From Marinovum sp048263515 (GTDB lineage Bacteria; Pseudomonadota; Alphaproteobacteria; Rhodobacterales; Rhodobacteraceae), in NCBI RefSeq assembly GCF_048263515.1, contig NZ_JBLXEC010000013.1, positions 1 to 64,000 on the forward strand: a DNA stretch of 64,000 nucleotides, read 5' to 3'. Each line of letters begins with the position of its first letter. Position 1 is the first letter of the stretch. The translations under genes and the position numbers were made by a program. The notes below the pieces were generated by a model that was given only the letters and a program-made list of their open reading frames with translations, made no database searches and was not told the DNA's origin. Below, one piece after another: positions 34,107 to 42,779 of the stretch.

Positions 34107-36554
34107 ATGCCCAACCTTCCCACACAGGCCCGCGCCGTCATCATCGGCGGCGGTGTCATCGGCTGTTCCGTCGCCTATCACCTGACCAAGCTCGGCTGGA
34201 CCGACGTGGTGCTGCTGGAACGCAAGCAGCTGACCTCCGGCACCACCTGGCATGCCGCCGGGCTGATCGCGCAGCTCCGCGCCACTGTCAACATGACCCG
34301 GCTGGCAAAATACAGCCAGGAGCTCTACGGCGCGCTGGAGGAAGAGACCGGCGTTGCCACCGGCTTCAAGCGGGTGGGCTCGATCACCGTGGCGCTGACC
34401 GACGAGCGGATGGAGGAACTGGCGCGCTCTGCCGGCATGGCGCGGGCCTTTGGCGTCGATATCGAGGAGATCGGGCCCCAGGAGGTTGGCGCGCGCTACG
34501 GCCATCTCAACCTCGACGGCGTGGTGGGCGGCGTCTATCTGCCCAAGGACGGGCAGGGCGACCCGGCCAATATCGCCCTGGCGCTGGCCAAGGGTGCGCG
34601 GCAGCGCGGCGCCACCGTGGCCGAGCGCACCAAGGCCACCGGCGTCAGCCGCGAGGGCACGCGCATCACCGGCGTCGACTGGCAGGGCGAGGATGGCACC
34701 AGCGGTCATATCGCCTGTGACCACGTCATCAACTGCGCCGGCATGTGGGGCCGCGAGGTGGGCCGGATGCTGGGCACCAACGTACCACTGCACGCCTGCG
34801 AACACTTCTACATCGTGACCGAGGCGGTGCCGGGGCTGACCCAGCTGCCGGTGCTGCGGGTGCCGGACGAATGCGCCTACTACAAGGAAGACGCCGGGAA
34901 GATCCTGCTCGGTGCCTTTGAACCGGTGTCGAAACCCTGGGGCATGCAGGGCATCCCGGAAAGCTTCGAGTTCGACCAGCTGCCAGAGGATTTCGACCAT
35001 TTCGAACCGATCCTCGAGCGGGCGGTCAACCGCATGCCGATGCTGGCCGCGGCCGGTATCCACACCTTTTTCAACGGCCCCGAAAGCTTTACCCCCGATG
35101 ACGCCTATCACCTGGGTCTCTGCCCGGGGATGGAGAACGTCTGGGTCGCCGCCGGCTTCAACTCGATCGGCATCCAGTCGGCCGGCGGGGCGGGCATGGC
35201 GCTGGCGGAATGGATGGACAGCGGCGAGAAGCCCTTTGATCTGGGCGATGTCGACATTTCCCGCATGGCGCCGGTACAGGGCAACGGGCAATACCTTTTC
35301 GAGCGCTCGAAAGAGACGCTGGGCCTGCTCTATGCCGACCACTACCCCTATCGGCAAAAGGCCACCGCCCGCGGCGTCCGCCGCACGCCGTTCCATGCGC
35401 ATCTGGCCGAACGCGGCGCTGTCTTTGGCGAGCTGGCAGGCTGGGAGCGGGCGAACTGGTTTGCCGACGACGGCCAGACGCCGGAATACGAGTACTCCTG
35501 GAAGCGCCAGAACTTCTTTGACAATGTCGCGCGCGAGGTCGCGGCGGTGCGCACGGGCGTCGGCATGTACGACATGGCCTCTTTCGGCAAGCTGCGGGTC
35601 GAGGGGCCGGATGCCGAGGCCTTCCTCAACCATGTCTGCGGCAATGACATGTCGGTGCCGGCGGGGCGGATCGTCTATACCCAGTTCCTGAATGCGCGCG
35701 GCGGGATCGAGGCGGATGTCACCGTCACCCGGCTGAGCGAGACCGCCTATCTGGTGGTCACCCCCGCCGCCACGCGGCTGGCCGACGAGACCTGGCTGCG
35801 CCGCCACCAGGGTGAGTTCCGCGCGACGATCACCGACATGACCGCCGCCGAGGGCGTGCTGGCGGTGATGGGGCCGAATGCCCGCAAGCTGCTGCAGGCG
35901 GTCTCGCCCAATGATTTCTCGAACGAGGTCAATCCCTTCGGCACGGCGCAGGAGATCGAGATCGGCATGGGGCTGGCCCGTGCGCATCGCGTTTCCTATG
36001 TCGGCGAGCTGGGCTGGGAGCTTTATGTCAGCACCGACATGGCGGCACATGTCTTTGAGGTGCTGGCCGAGGCCGGGGCCGACCACGGGCTCAAGCTCTG
36101 CGGGATGCACATGATGGATTGCGCCCGGATCGAGAAAGCGTTTCGCCACTTCGGCCATGACATCACCTGCGAGGACCATGTGCTCGAGGCGGGGCTCGGC
36201 TTTGCGGTCAAGACTACCAAGCCCGATTTCATCGGTCGCGACGCGGTTCTGCGCAAGAAGGAGGCCGGGCTCGCGCGGCGGCTTGTGCAGTTCCGGCTGA
36301 CCGATCCCGAGCCGCTGCTCTATCACAATGAGCCGATCCTGCGCGACGGCGAGATCGTGGGCTATCTGTCCTCCGGCGCCTATGGCCACCACCTGGGCGG
36401 GGCGATCGGGCTGGGCTATGTGCCCTGCGTCGGCGAGAGCGCGGCCGAGGTCAAGGCGTCGCGCTACGAGATCGACGTGGCGGGGCGGCGGGTGCCGGCA
36501 GAGGCGTCACTGCGGCCAATGTACGATCCCGGCAATGACCGCATGCGGGCCTGA
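34107..36554 (+). CDS. second dimethylglycine/sarcosine-dehydrogenase-like flavoprotein
   Basis: 815 residues with the same architecture as the gene at 30302: VIIGGGVIGCSVAYH, GTTWHAAGL with the potential FAD-linking His, NGPESFTPDDAYHLG, then a GcvT-type C-terminal half (SYVGELGWELYVSTDMAAHVFE, HMMDCARIEKAFRHFGHDIT). It is clearly diverged from its paralogue, so it probably acts on a different N-methyl compound. It starts 48 bases after the methyltransferase and has AAGGAGC before the ATG. Confidence 0.9.
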   Translation: MPNLPTQARAVIIGGGVIGCSVAYHLTKLGWTDVVLLERKQLTSGTTWHAAGLIAQLRATVNMTRLAKYSQELYGALEEETGVATGFKRVGSITVALTDERMEELARSAGMARAFGVDIEEIGPQEVGARYGHLNLDGVVGGVYLPKDGQGDPANIALALAKGARQRGATVAERTKATGVSREGTRITGVDWQGEDGTSGHIACDHVINCAGMWGREVGRMLGTNVPLHACEHFYIVTEAVPGLTQLPVLRVPDECAYYKEDAGKILLGAFEPVSKPWGMQGIPESFEFDQLPEDFDHFEPILERAVNRMPMLAAAGIHTFFNGPESFTPDDAYHLGLCPGMENVWVAAGFNSIGIQSAGGAGMALAEWMDSGEKPFDLGDVDISRMAPVQGNGQYLFERSKETLGLLYADHYPYRQKATARGVRRTPFHAHLAERGAVFGELAGWERANWFADDGQTPEYEYSWKRQNFFDNVAREVAAVRTGVGMYDMASFGKLRVEGPDAEAFLNHVCGNDMSVPAGRIVYTQFLNARGGIEADVTVTRLSETAYLVVTPAATRLADETWLRRHQGEFRATITDMTAAEGVLAVMGPNARKLLQAVSPNDFSNEVNPFGTAQEIEIGMGLARAHRVSYVGELGWELYVSTDMAAHVFEVLAEAGADHGLKLCGMHMMDCARIEKAFRHFGHDITCEDHVLEAGLGFAVKTTKPDFIGRDAVLRKKEAGLARRLVQFRLTDPEPLLYHNEPILRDGEIVGYLSSGAYGHHLGGAIGLGYVPCVGESAAEVKASRYEIDVAGRRVPAEASLRPMYDPGNDRMRA

Positions 36555-36628
36555 TTTCAGGGCAAAATTCCGCCGGATCTGACGCGCGGGTCACGAAAAT
36601 CCGCCGTCAGACCGCTCAAGTTGCACGT

Positions 36629-36645
36629 TTTCACGATTATTTCAC
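36629..36645. promoter_or_regulatory. TTTCAC direct repeat upstream of the winged-helix/TPR gene
   Basis: TTTCACG at 36629 and TTTCACG at 36640, one helix turn (11 bases) apart. The half-site equals that of the phased operator at 29622-29684, so the XRE-cupin regulator may act here too. Confidence 0.4.
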
Positions 36646-36719
36646 GCAGGGGTCGCGTGGACGGCTGGCAGAAACATGCGACAAACGTCATCAAGACCGC
36701 AAAAATTAGGGGCGGACAG

Positions 36720-38333
36720 GTGGCCGGCGTATACGAATTCAGATTTTTCGGCACCTTTTCGGTGCATGCGCCCGACGGTCGGGACGTCACGCCGCGCGGC
36801 TCCAAGGCGCGGGCCGTGCTGGCACTTCTGGCCTCGGCCCAGGACCTGCGCCGGGGACGGCGCTGGATCGAAGGCAAGCTCTGGAGCGACCGCTCCCAGA
36901 CCCAGGCCAGCGGCTCGCTGCGCCAGACATTGAGCCAGATCCGTGCCGCGCTGCCTTCGGATGACACGCTGTTTCAGGCCAGCCGGCTGATCGTCTGGCT
37001 CGAAGAGGGGCGGGTGCGTACCGACCTCGATCCGATCAACGGCCTGCCGCGCGCCGACCGCGAGATGCTCGAAGGTCTGACGATCCGCGATCCGGAATTC
37101 GTCAAGTGGAAGGACGAGATGATCGCCCGGCATGCCCTCAGCGCCGCACCGGCGATGGCCCAGGTTCGCCGCCCGCGCGAAACCGTTGGCCTCGTGATCC
37201 GCAGCGCGCCAGCGGGCGAAGGCCCGGCGACCGAACGCATCACCGGTCAGATCCTCGCTGACCAGGTGGCCAAGAGCCTCGAAGAGCGGTTCTCGGTGCT
37301 GCGCTATGCCTGGGGCGAGAAGATGCCCGCCGACCTGATGCCCGACATCGAGGTGCGCTGCGACGTGGCCGAGGACGGCGGCCGCGCGGTGGCCTTTCTC
37401 AGGGTCGAGAACGGCCGCGACGGGCGGGTGATGTTCTCGGACTATCGCAGCATGACTGGCCCAGTGACCCAGATGATCAGCGCCGAGACGATCACCGGTC
37501 TGGCGCATTCCGCCGCCTCGCGCATAATGCACCGGCTGCCGGCGATGGTGCCGCTCGACCGGCCAGAGGCCGCGGCGGCGGGCTTTGCCAGCCTCGGCAT
37601 GCGCAAGATGGCACAGTTCGACCGGCATTCGCTGCAGGAGGCGCAGCAGTTCTTCCGCAGCGCCCATGAGGCCGACGGCAACGGCGTCTACCTCGCCTGG
37701 CAGGCCTTTGCCCGCATGGCCGAGCTGAACGAGACGACGCATGGCGCGACGCTGGCCGACCGCGAGGAGACCAATGCGCTGGTCACCCAGGCGCTGGAGA
37801 GCGCCTCCGACAATGCACTGGCGATCTCGCTGGCGGCGCTGACCCGGATCGGGCTGCAGGCCGATCCTTCCGATACCGCCGATCTCGCCATGCAGGCGAT
37901 CCAGTGGAACCAGAACAACCTCTTCGCCCAGCAGACCCTTGCGCTGGCGCACAGCACCCTTGGCAACCCGGCCGAGGCCTATCGCCTGTCGACCGAGGCG
38001 CGCCGGGCCGAGCCTGACGACGACCTCGGCCATCTCTGGGACCTCTTTCATGCGCTGGTCTGCATCTCTGCCGGCAAGCTTGATGAGGCCCGCAATGCCG
38101 CCGCCCGCGCCAGCCTGGCGGCGCCCGGTTTCATCACCCCGCGGCGGCAGCTGGTGGCGCTTTGTGCCCATGCCGGCGACATCAAGGGGGCGCAGCGCTA
38201 TCTCCGCCAGATCCAGGCGCTGGAGCCCGGCTTCACCCTCGATCGCTTCCTCACCGATCCGCAATATCCGGTGCCCACGCTGCGCCGTGCCGGGCTGATC
38301 GCGCCGCTGCGCAAGGGTGCGCTCACCGACTGA
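36720..38333 (+). CDS. winged-helix (SARP/BTAD-like) regulator with TPR repeats
   Basis: 537 residues from GTG at 36720, supported by AGGGGCGG upstream. The N-terminus (1-100) is an OmpR/SARP-type DNA-binding domain (EFRFFGTFSVHAPDG, SKARAVLALLA, LWSDRSQTQASGSLRQTLSQIR). The middle has a TolB-like segment (about 160-270) and the C-terminal half is helical TPR-type (about 330-520). It probably responds to a cytoplasmic signal and controls adjacent genes. It is a paralogue of the gene at 50859. A TTTCAC direct repeat lies about 75 bases upstream. Confidence 0.78.
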   Translation: MAGVYEFRFFGTFSVHAPDGRDVTPRGSKARAVLALLASAQDLRRGRRWIEGKLWSDRSQTQASGSLRQTLSQIRAALPSDDTLFQASRLIVWLEEGRVRTDLDPINGLPRADREMLEGLTIRDPEFVKWKDEMIARHALSAAPAMAQVRRPRETVGLVIRSAPAGEGPATERITGQILADQVAKSLEERFSVLRYAWGEKMPADLMPDIEVRCDVAEDGGRAVAFLRVENGRDGRVMFSDYRSMTGPVTQMISAETITGLAHSAASRIMHRLPAMVPLDRPEAAAAGFASLGMRKMAQFDRHSLQEAQQFFRSAHEADGNGVYLAWQAFARMAELNETTHGATLADREETNALVTQALESASDNALAISLAALTRIGLQADPSDTADLAMQAIQWNQNNLFAQQTLALAHSTLGNPAEAYRLSTEARRAEPDDDLGHLWDLFHALVCISAGKLDEARNAAARASLAAPGFITPRRQLVALCAHAGDIKGAQRYLRQIQALEPGFTLDRFLTDPQYPVPTLRRAGLIAPLRKGALTD

Positions 38334-38552
38334 GCCAAGCCGTCTTGCAATCGCCGATCCGGCGTGAAACGCTCGGCTCACGTTGGTGCAACACCCCTGA
38401 CGTTTCCCGCCCGATCCGCCGCGTCTGTCGCGGCGGCCCCAGCGGTGCAGCTTGCTTGCAAGCGGCGCGGCCCGGGCGCGTTCGGGGGTCTGCGATGTGT
38501 TTGAGGAAGAAGCAGGGCAGGCCCCGGGCCACCCCCTGCGGAAAGGATGATC

Positions 38553-39923
38553 ATGCTGAAGAACGACATGCTCGAGCAATGGGACCGGGAGAATTTCTTC
38601 CACCCGTCGACCCACCTTGCCGAGTTCGCCAGGGGCAACCTGCCGCAACGGGTGGTGACCACCGGCGACGGCTGTCACATCGAGGACCGCGAGGGCAACC
38701 GCCTGCTCGACGCTTTCGCCGGGCTTTACTGCGTGAACGTCGGTTACGGCCGCAAGGAGATCGCCGAGGCGATCTCGGCCCAGGCGCATGAGCTGGCCTA
38801 TTACCATTCCTACGTCGGTCACGGCACCGAGGCCTCGATCACCCTGTCCAAGATGATCCTCGACCGGGCGCCGGACCATATGTCCAAGGTCTACTTCGGC
38901 CTTGGCGGATCGGATGCGAACGAGACCAACGTCAAGCTGATCTGGTACTACAACAACATCCTCGGCCGCCCCGAGAAGAAGAAGATCATCTCGCGCTGGC
39001 GCGGCTATCACGGCTCCGGCCTTGTGACCGGCTCGCTGACCGGGCTCGAGCTCTTTCACAAGAAGTTCGACCTGCCGCTGGCGCAGGTGGTCCACACCGA
39101 GGCGCCGTACTACTTCCGCCGCGAGGACCAGAGCCAGAGCGAGGCGCAGTTCGTGGCCCATTGCGTGGCCGAGCTGGAGGCGCTGATCGAGCGCGAAGGT
39201 GCCGACACCATCGCCGCCTTCATCGGCGAGCCGGTGCTGGGCACCGGCGGCATCGTGCCCCCGCCCGAAGGTTACTGGGCGGCGATCCAGGAGGTGCTGG
39301 CCAAGCACGACATCCTGCTGGTGGCCGACGAGGTGGTGACCGGCTTCGGCCGTCTCGGCACGATGTTCGGCTCCGAGCACTACGGGTTGAAGCCCGACCT
39401 GATCACCATCGCCAAGGGGCTGACCTCGGCCTATGCGCCGCTCTCGGGTTCGATCGTGTCGGAGAAGATGTGGAAGGTGCTGGAGCAGGGCACGGATGAG
39501 AACGGCCCGATCGGCCATGGTTGGACCTATTCCGCCCATCCGATCGGCGCGGCGGCGGGCGTCGCCAACCTCAAGCTGATCGACGAGCTGGGGCTGGTGA
39601 TGAACGCCGGCGAGACCGGCGCCTATTTCAACAAGGTGATGACCGAGGCGCTAGGCGAACACGTCCACGTCGGCGACGTGCGCGGCGCCGGCATGATGTG
39701 CGCGGTGGAATTCGTCAAGGACCGCGACAGCCGCAGCTTCTTTGACGCCAGCGACAAGATCGGCCCGCAGGTGGCCGCCGCGCTGCTGGAGCAGGGCGTG
39801 ATCGGCCGCGCGATGCCGCAGGGCGATATCCTGGGCTTTGCACCGCCCTTCTGCCTGTCGCCGGCCGAGGCCGACGAGGTGGCCGAAAAGACCCGCGTTG
39901 CGGTGACCAAGGTGCTCGGCTGA
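38553..39923 (+). CDS. class III aminotransferase (omega-amino acid type)
   Basis: 456 residues. It has the class III features: GGSDANETNVKLIWYYNN, ISRWRGYHGSG, VADEVVTGFGRLG, and PLP Lys in TIAKGLTSAYAPLSGS. It resembles aspartate-aminotransferase-family proteins that transfer amino groups from amines or omega-amino acids to pyruvate or glyoxylate. ATG at 38553 has AAGG six bases upstream; two codons earlier there is another ATG. The substrate is unknown. Confidence 0.88.
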   Translation: MLKNDMLEQWDRENFFHPSTHLAEFARGNLPQRVVTTGDGCHIEDREGNRLLDAFAGLYCVNVGYGRKEIAEAISAQAHELAYYHSYVGHGTEASITLSKMILDRAPDHMSKVYFGLGGSDANETNVKLIWYYNNILGRPEKKKIISRWRGYHGSGLVTGSLTGLELFHKKFDLPLAQVVHTEAPYYFRREDQSQSEAQFVAHCVAELEALIEREGADTIAAFIGEPVLGTGGIVPPPEGYWAAIQEVLAKHDILLVADEVVTGFGRLGTMFGSEHYGLKPDLITIAKGLTSAYAPLSGSIVSEKMWKVLEQGTDENGPIGHGWTYSAHPIGAAAGVANLKLIDELGLVMNAGETGAYFNKVMTEALGEHVHVGDVRGAGMMCAVEFVKDRDSRSFFDASDKIGPQVAAALLEQGVIGRAMPQGDILGFAPPFCLSPAEADEVAEKTRVAVTKVLG

Positions 39924-39936
39924 GCCTGTGAAACGG

Positions 39937-39961
39937 CCGGGCGGCCCTCGGGCCGCCCGGT
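39937..39961. terminator. bidirectional hairpin between convergent genes
   Basis: CCGGGCGGCC and GGCCGCCCGG pair perfectly around CTCG, between the aminotransferase and the convergent flavoprotein gene. The T-run is short (GGTTCC). Confidence 0.55.
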
Positions 39962-39974
39962 TCCCGGGGCCGGC

Positions 39975-42020
39975 CTATGCCACCCGCATCAGCCGCAGCG
40001 CATCATGGATCGCCGCATGGGTGTTGCGCGACGACACCGCGTCACCGATCCTGAATAGCTGGAAAAGACCCTCGGGATTGGTCCGCAGCGCCTGCGGGCG
40101 GCCCTCGATCAGCGCGGCATGATCGACCTCGCCCAGGTTCACCGACTGCGGACGCAGCGCGACATAGAGATCGTCGAGCGGCCGAGTGCCGTTGTTGATC
40201 ACCACCTGGTCATAGGTCGCCTTGCGCTGCACCGCGCTGTAATCGCTGCCGAATGTCGCCTCGATCCGGTTGCCGGCGCGGGCGAGGCCCAAGAGCCGCG
40301 TGGCGACGGTGAGCCGCGCGCCATGGTCCTGCAGCGCGCGCATGTAGGGCGTCAGGTTCATCCCCATGATGTCGACCGCAAAGCTGCGGTCGGGCGTCGC
40401 CACCTCGACCTCGGCGCCGGCACGCGCCGCCAGTTCGGCGGCCTGCAGCCCGGGGTGATCGCCGCTCTCGTCATAGACCAGCACCTGGCCCGCCGGCTTC
40501 ACATCGCCGCTGATCAGATCCCAGGTCGAAAGCGCGAGCGATTGCTCACCTTGCTGTTCCAGCAGTTCGAGGTTGGGCAGCCCGCCAGTCGCCACGATCA
40601 CCAGATCGGGCGAGAGCGCGATGACGTCCCCGGCGTCGGCGAAACTGTTGAAGTGAAAGCGCACGTCGCGGGCGGCGCATTGCGCCATGCGCCAGTCGAT
40701 GATGCCGATCATTTCGCGCCGCCGCGGGCTTTGGGCGGTCAGCCGGATCTGGCCGCCGGGGTCTGGTGCGGCCTCGAAGACCGTCACCGCGTGGCCCCGC
40801 TCTGCCGCCACCCGCGCGGCCTCGAGCCCTCCGGGCCCGGCACCGACCACCACCACCCGGCGCGGCGTCTCGGCCGGAGGGATCTCATGCGGCATCTGCA
40901 ACTCGCGCCCCGTGGAAGGATTGTGAATGCAGAGCGCCTCGGCGCCTTCGTAGATCCGGTCGAGGCAATAGGTGGCGCCGACGCAGGGGCGGATGTCATG
41001 CTCGCGCCCCTCGGTGATCTTCTGCACGATCTGCGGATCGGCCATATGGGCGCGGGTCATGCCCACCATGTCGAGCAGCCCGGCCGAGACGGCGTGGCGC
41101 GCCGTTGCCACGTCGGGAATGCGCGCGGCGTGAAAGGTCGGCAGGCCGGTGGCGGCGCGCACCGACCCCGCGAAATCCAGATGCGGCGCGCTGGGCATGC
41201 CCTGCACCGGGATGACATCGGTCAGCGCGGGATCGGTGTGGATGCGGCCGCGGATCACGTTGAGGAAATCGACCTGGCCCGTGGCCTTGAGCCGCTGCGC
41301 GATCTCCAGCCCTTCCTCGGGCGTCGTGCCGCCCGGCGCAGCCTCGTCGGCGGTAAAGCGGAAGCCGACAATGAAGTCTGGCCCCACCCGATCGCGGATC
41401 GCCGCCAGCACCTCGAGCGAAAACCGCAGGCGGGTGTCGAGGCTCCCGGGGCCATAGTCGCCTTCCATCCGGTTGGTCAGCGGCGACCAGAATTGTTCCA
41501 GCAGGTGGCCGTAGCATTCCAGCTCGATCCCGTCCATGCCACCGGCCTGCATCCGCTCGGCGGCATCGGCGAAATCATTGATCACGCGGGAAATATCCCA
41601 GTCCTCCATCACCTTGGGAAAGGCCCGGTGCGCCGGTTCCCGATGCGGGCCGGGGGCGATCGAGGGCAGCCAGTCGCCCTTGTTCCAACCGGTGCGCCGG
41701 CCCAGGTGGGTGAGCTGGATCATCGCCGCGCAGCCGTGTTCGTGCAGCGCATCGGTGAGCCGGCGGACCCAGGGCACCACCTCGTCGCGATAGGCCAGGA
41801 TGTTGTTGAAAGCCGGCGGGCTGTCGCGCGAGACCGAGGCCGACCCGGCCGTCATCGCCAGTGCCACACCGGCCTTGGCACGCGCCTCGTGATAGGCGCG
41901 GTAGCGGTCCTTGGGCATGCCGTCCTCGGGGTAGGCGGGTTCATGCGCGGTGGTCATGATGCGGTTGCGCAGGGTCAGATGCCTGAGCTGGTAGGGCTGG
42001 AGAAGCGGGTCGTTGGACAT
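39975..42020 (-). CDS. trimethylamine-dehydrogenase/dienoyl-CoA-reductase-like flavoprotein
   Basis: 681 residues: an N-terminal FMN barrel of the old-yellow-enzyme type (LRNRIMTTAHEPAY, IQLTHLGRRTG), an iron-sulfur segment, and a C-terminal NAD(P)/FAD-type fold (VVVVGAGPGGLEAARVAAERGH). Relatives demethylate dimethylamine, trimethylamine, dimethylglycine or stachydrine. The cluster segment reads PCVGATYC then ALCIHNP; the Cys usually found in C-x2-C is Ala here. It is divergent from a TetR regulator, which probably controls it. Confidence 0.85.
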   Translation of the reverse strand: MSNDPLLQPYQLRHLTLRNRIMTTAHEPAYPEDGMPKDRYRAYHEARAKAGVALAMTAGSASVSRDSPPAFNNILAYRDEVVPWVRRLTDALHEHGCAAMIQLTHLGRRTGWNKGDWLPSIAPGPHREPAHRAFPKVMEDWDISRVINDFADAAERMQAGGMDGIELECYGHLLEQFWSPLTNRMEGDYGPGSLDTRLRFSLEVLAAIRDRVGPDFIVGFRFTADEAAPGGTTPEEGLEIAQRLKATGQVDFLNVIRGRIHTDPALTDVIPVQGMPSAPHLDFAGSVRAATGLPTFHAARIPDVATARHAVSAGLLDMVGMTRAHMADPQIVQKITEGREHDIRPCVGATYCLDRIYEGAEALCIHNPSTGRELQMPHEIPPAETPRRVVVVGAGPGGLEAARVAAERGHAVTVFEAAPDPGGQIRLTAQSPRRREMIGIIDWRMAQCAARDVRFHFNSFADAGDVIALSPDLVIVATGGLPNLELLEQQGEQSLALSTWDLISGDVKPAGQVLVYDESGDHPGLQAAELAARAGAEVEVATPDRSFAVDIMGMNLTPYMRALQDHGARLTVATRLLGLARAGNRIEATFGSDYSAVQRKATYDQVVINNGTRPLDDLYVALRPQSVNLGEVDHAALIEGRPQALRTNPEGLFQLFRIGDAVSSRNTHAAIHDALRLMRVA

Positions 42021-42137
42021 GCGGCGGCTCCCTGTTCACGGCTCGACGATGACCGCGCTGTGCAGACCTGTCAATAAAATGTTCAGCACTGTCTATTTCT
42101 GTTGAGGCAAGGTGCTGGTTGGCCTAGCCTTGCCGTC

Positions 42138-42773
42138 ATGGAGACAGGCAAACCCGCGACCGAGAAGACCGAAGGCTGGCGCGGCTCGCGCGAGCTCTGG
42201 CTGAATGCGGCCAGCGCCGCCTTTGTCGCGGGGGGCGAGGCGGCGGTGAAGATCCAGCCTCTGGCGCAGCAGTTGAAGCTGTCGCGGACCTCCTTCTACT
42301 GGTTCTTCAAGGACCGCGACGCACTGCTCGCCGCGCTGCTCGACCATTGGGAGGCGGTCAATACCGCTGCCATTGAGAGGGCCTGCGCCGCCTATGCCGA
42401 GTCCCTGACCGAGGGCGTGCTGAACCTGCTGTTCGAATTCCTCGACGAGCGCGCCTTTGATCCGCGCTTCGATTTTGCGGTGCGCGGCTGGGCGATCCGG
42501 TCAGAGGCGGTGAATGCCCGCGTCGCCCGCGCCGATGCCGCGCGCATTGCCGCGATCCGCGGGCTCTTCGAGCGATTCGGCCTCACCGGAGAAGGCGCCG
42601 ACGTGCGCGCACATGCGGTCTATCTGGTGCAGATCGGCTATATCTCGATGCAGATCACCGAAACGCTGGAGACCCGCCTGAAACGGGTGCCGCATTACGT
42701 ACGGACCTATACCGGCGAGGCGCCGTCAGAGCGCGAGATGGCGCGGTTTCGTGCGCGGCTGGGGCAGGGCTGA
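42138..42773 (+). CDS. TetR-family regulator
   Basis: 211 residues: an N-terminal TetR helix-turn-helix (about 14-62; WLNAASAAFVAGG, KIQPLAQQLKLSRTSFYWFFKDRDALLAALLDHWE) and a helical ligand domain. Divergent from the flavoprotein gene across 117 bases that should hold both promoters and the operator. It converges on the phnM-like gene with a gap of six bases. ATG at 42138 was preferred over an upstream in-frame start. Confidence 0.9.
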   Translation: METGKPATEKTEGWRGSRELWLNAASAAFVAGGEAAVKIQPLAQQLKLSRTSFYWFFKDRDALLAALLDHWEAVNTAAIERACAAYAESLTEGVLNLLFEFLDERAFDPRFDFAVRGWAIRSEAVNARVARADAARIAAIRGLFERFGLTGEGADVRAHAVYLVQIGYISMQITETLETRLKRVPHYVRTYTGEAPSEREMARFRARLGQG

Positions 42774-42779
42774 GAGCCC

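Noticed and set aside
33099..36392. Open frame of 1097 codons on the minus strand
   Set aside because: It is exactly antisense to the methyltransferase and second flavoprotein genes; long mirror frames are common in GC-rich DNA and no domain is visible.
36642..39539. Open frame of 965 codons on the minus strand
   Set aside because: Antisense to the winged-helix/TPR and aminotransferase genes, with no motif or ribosome site.
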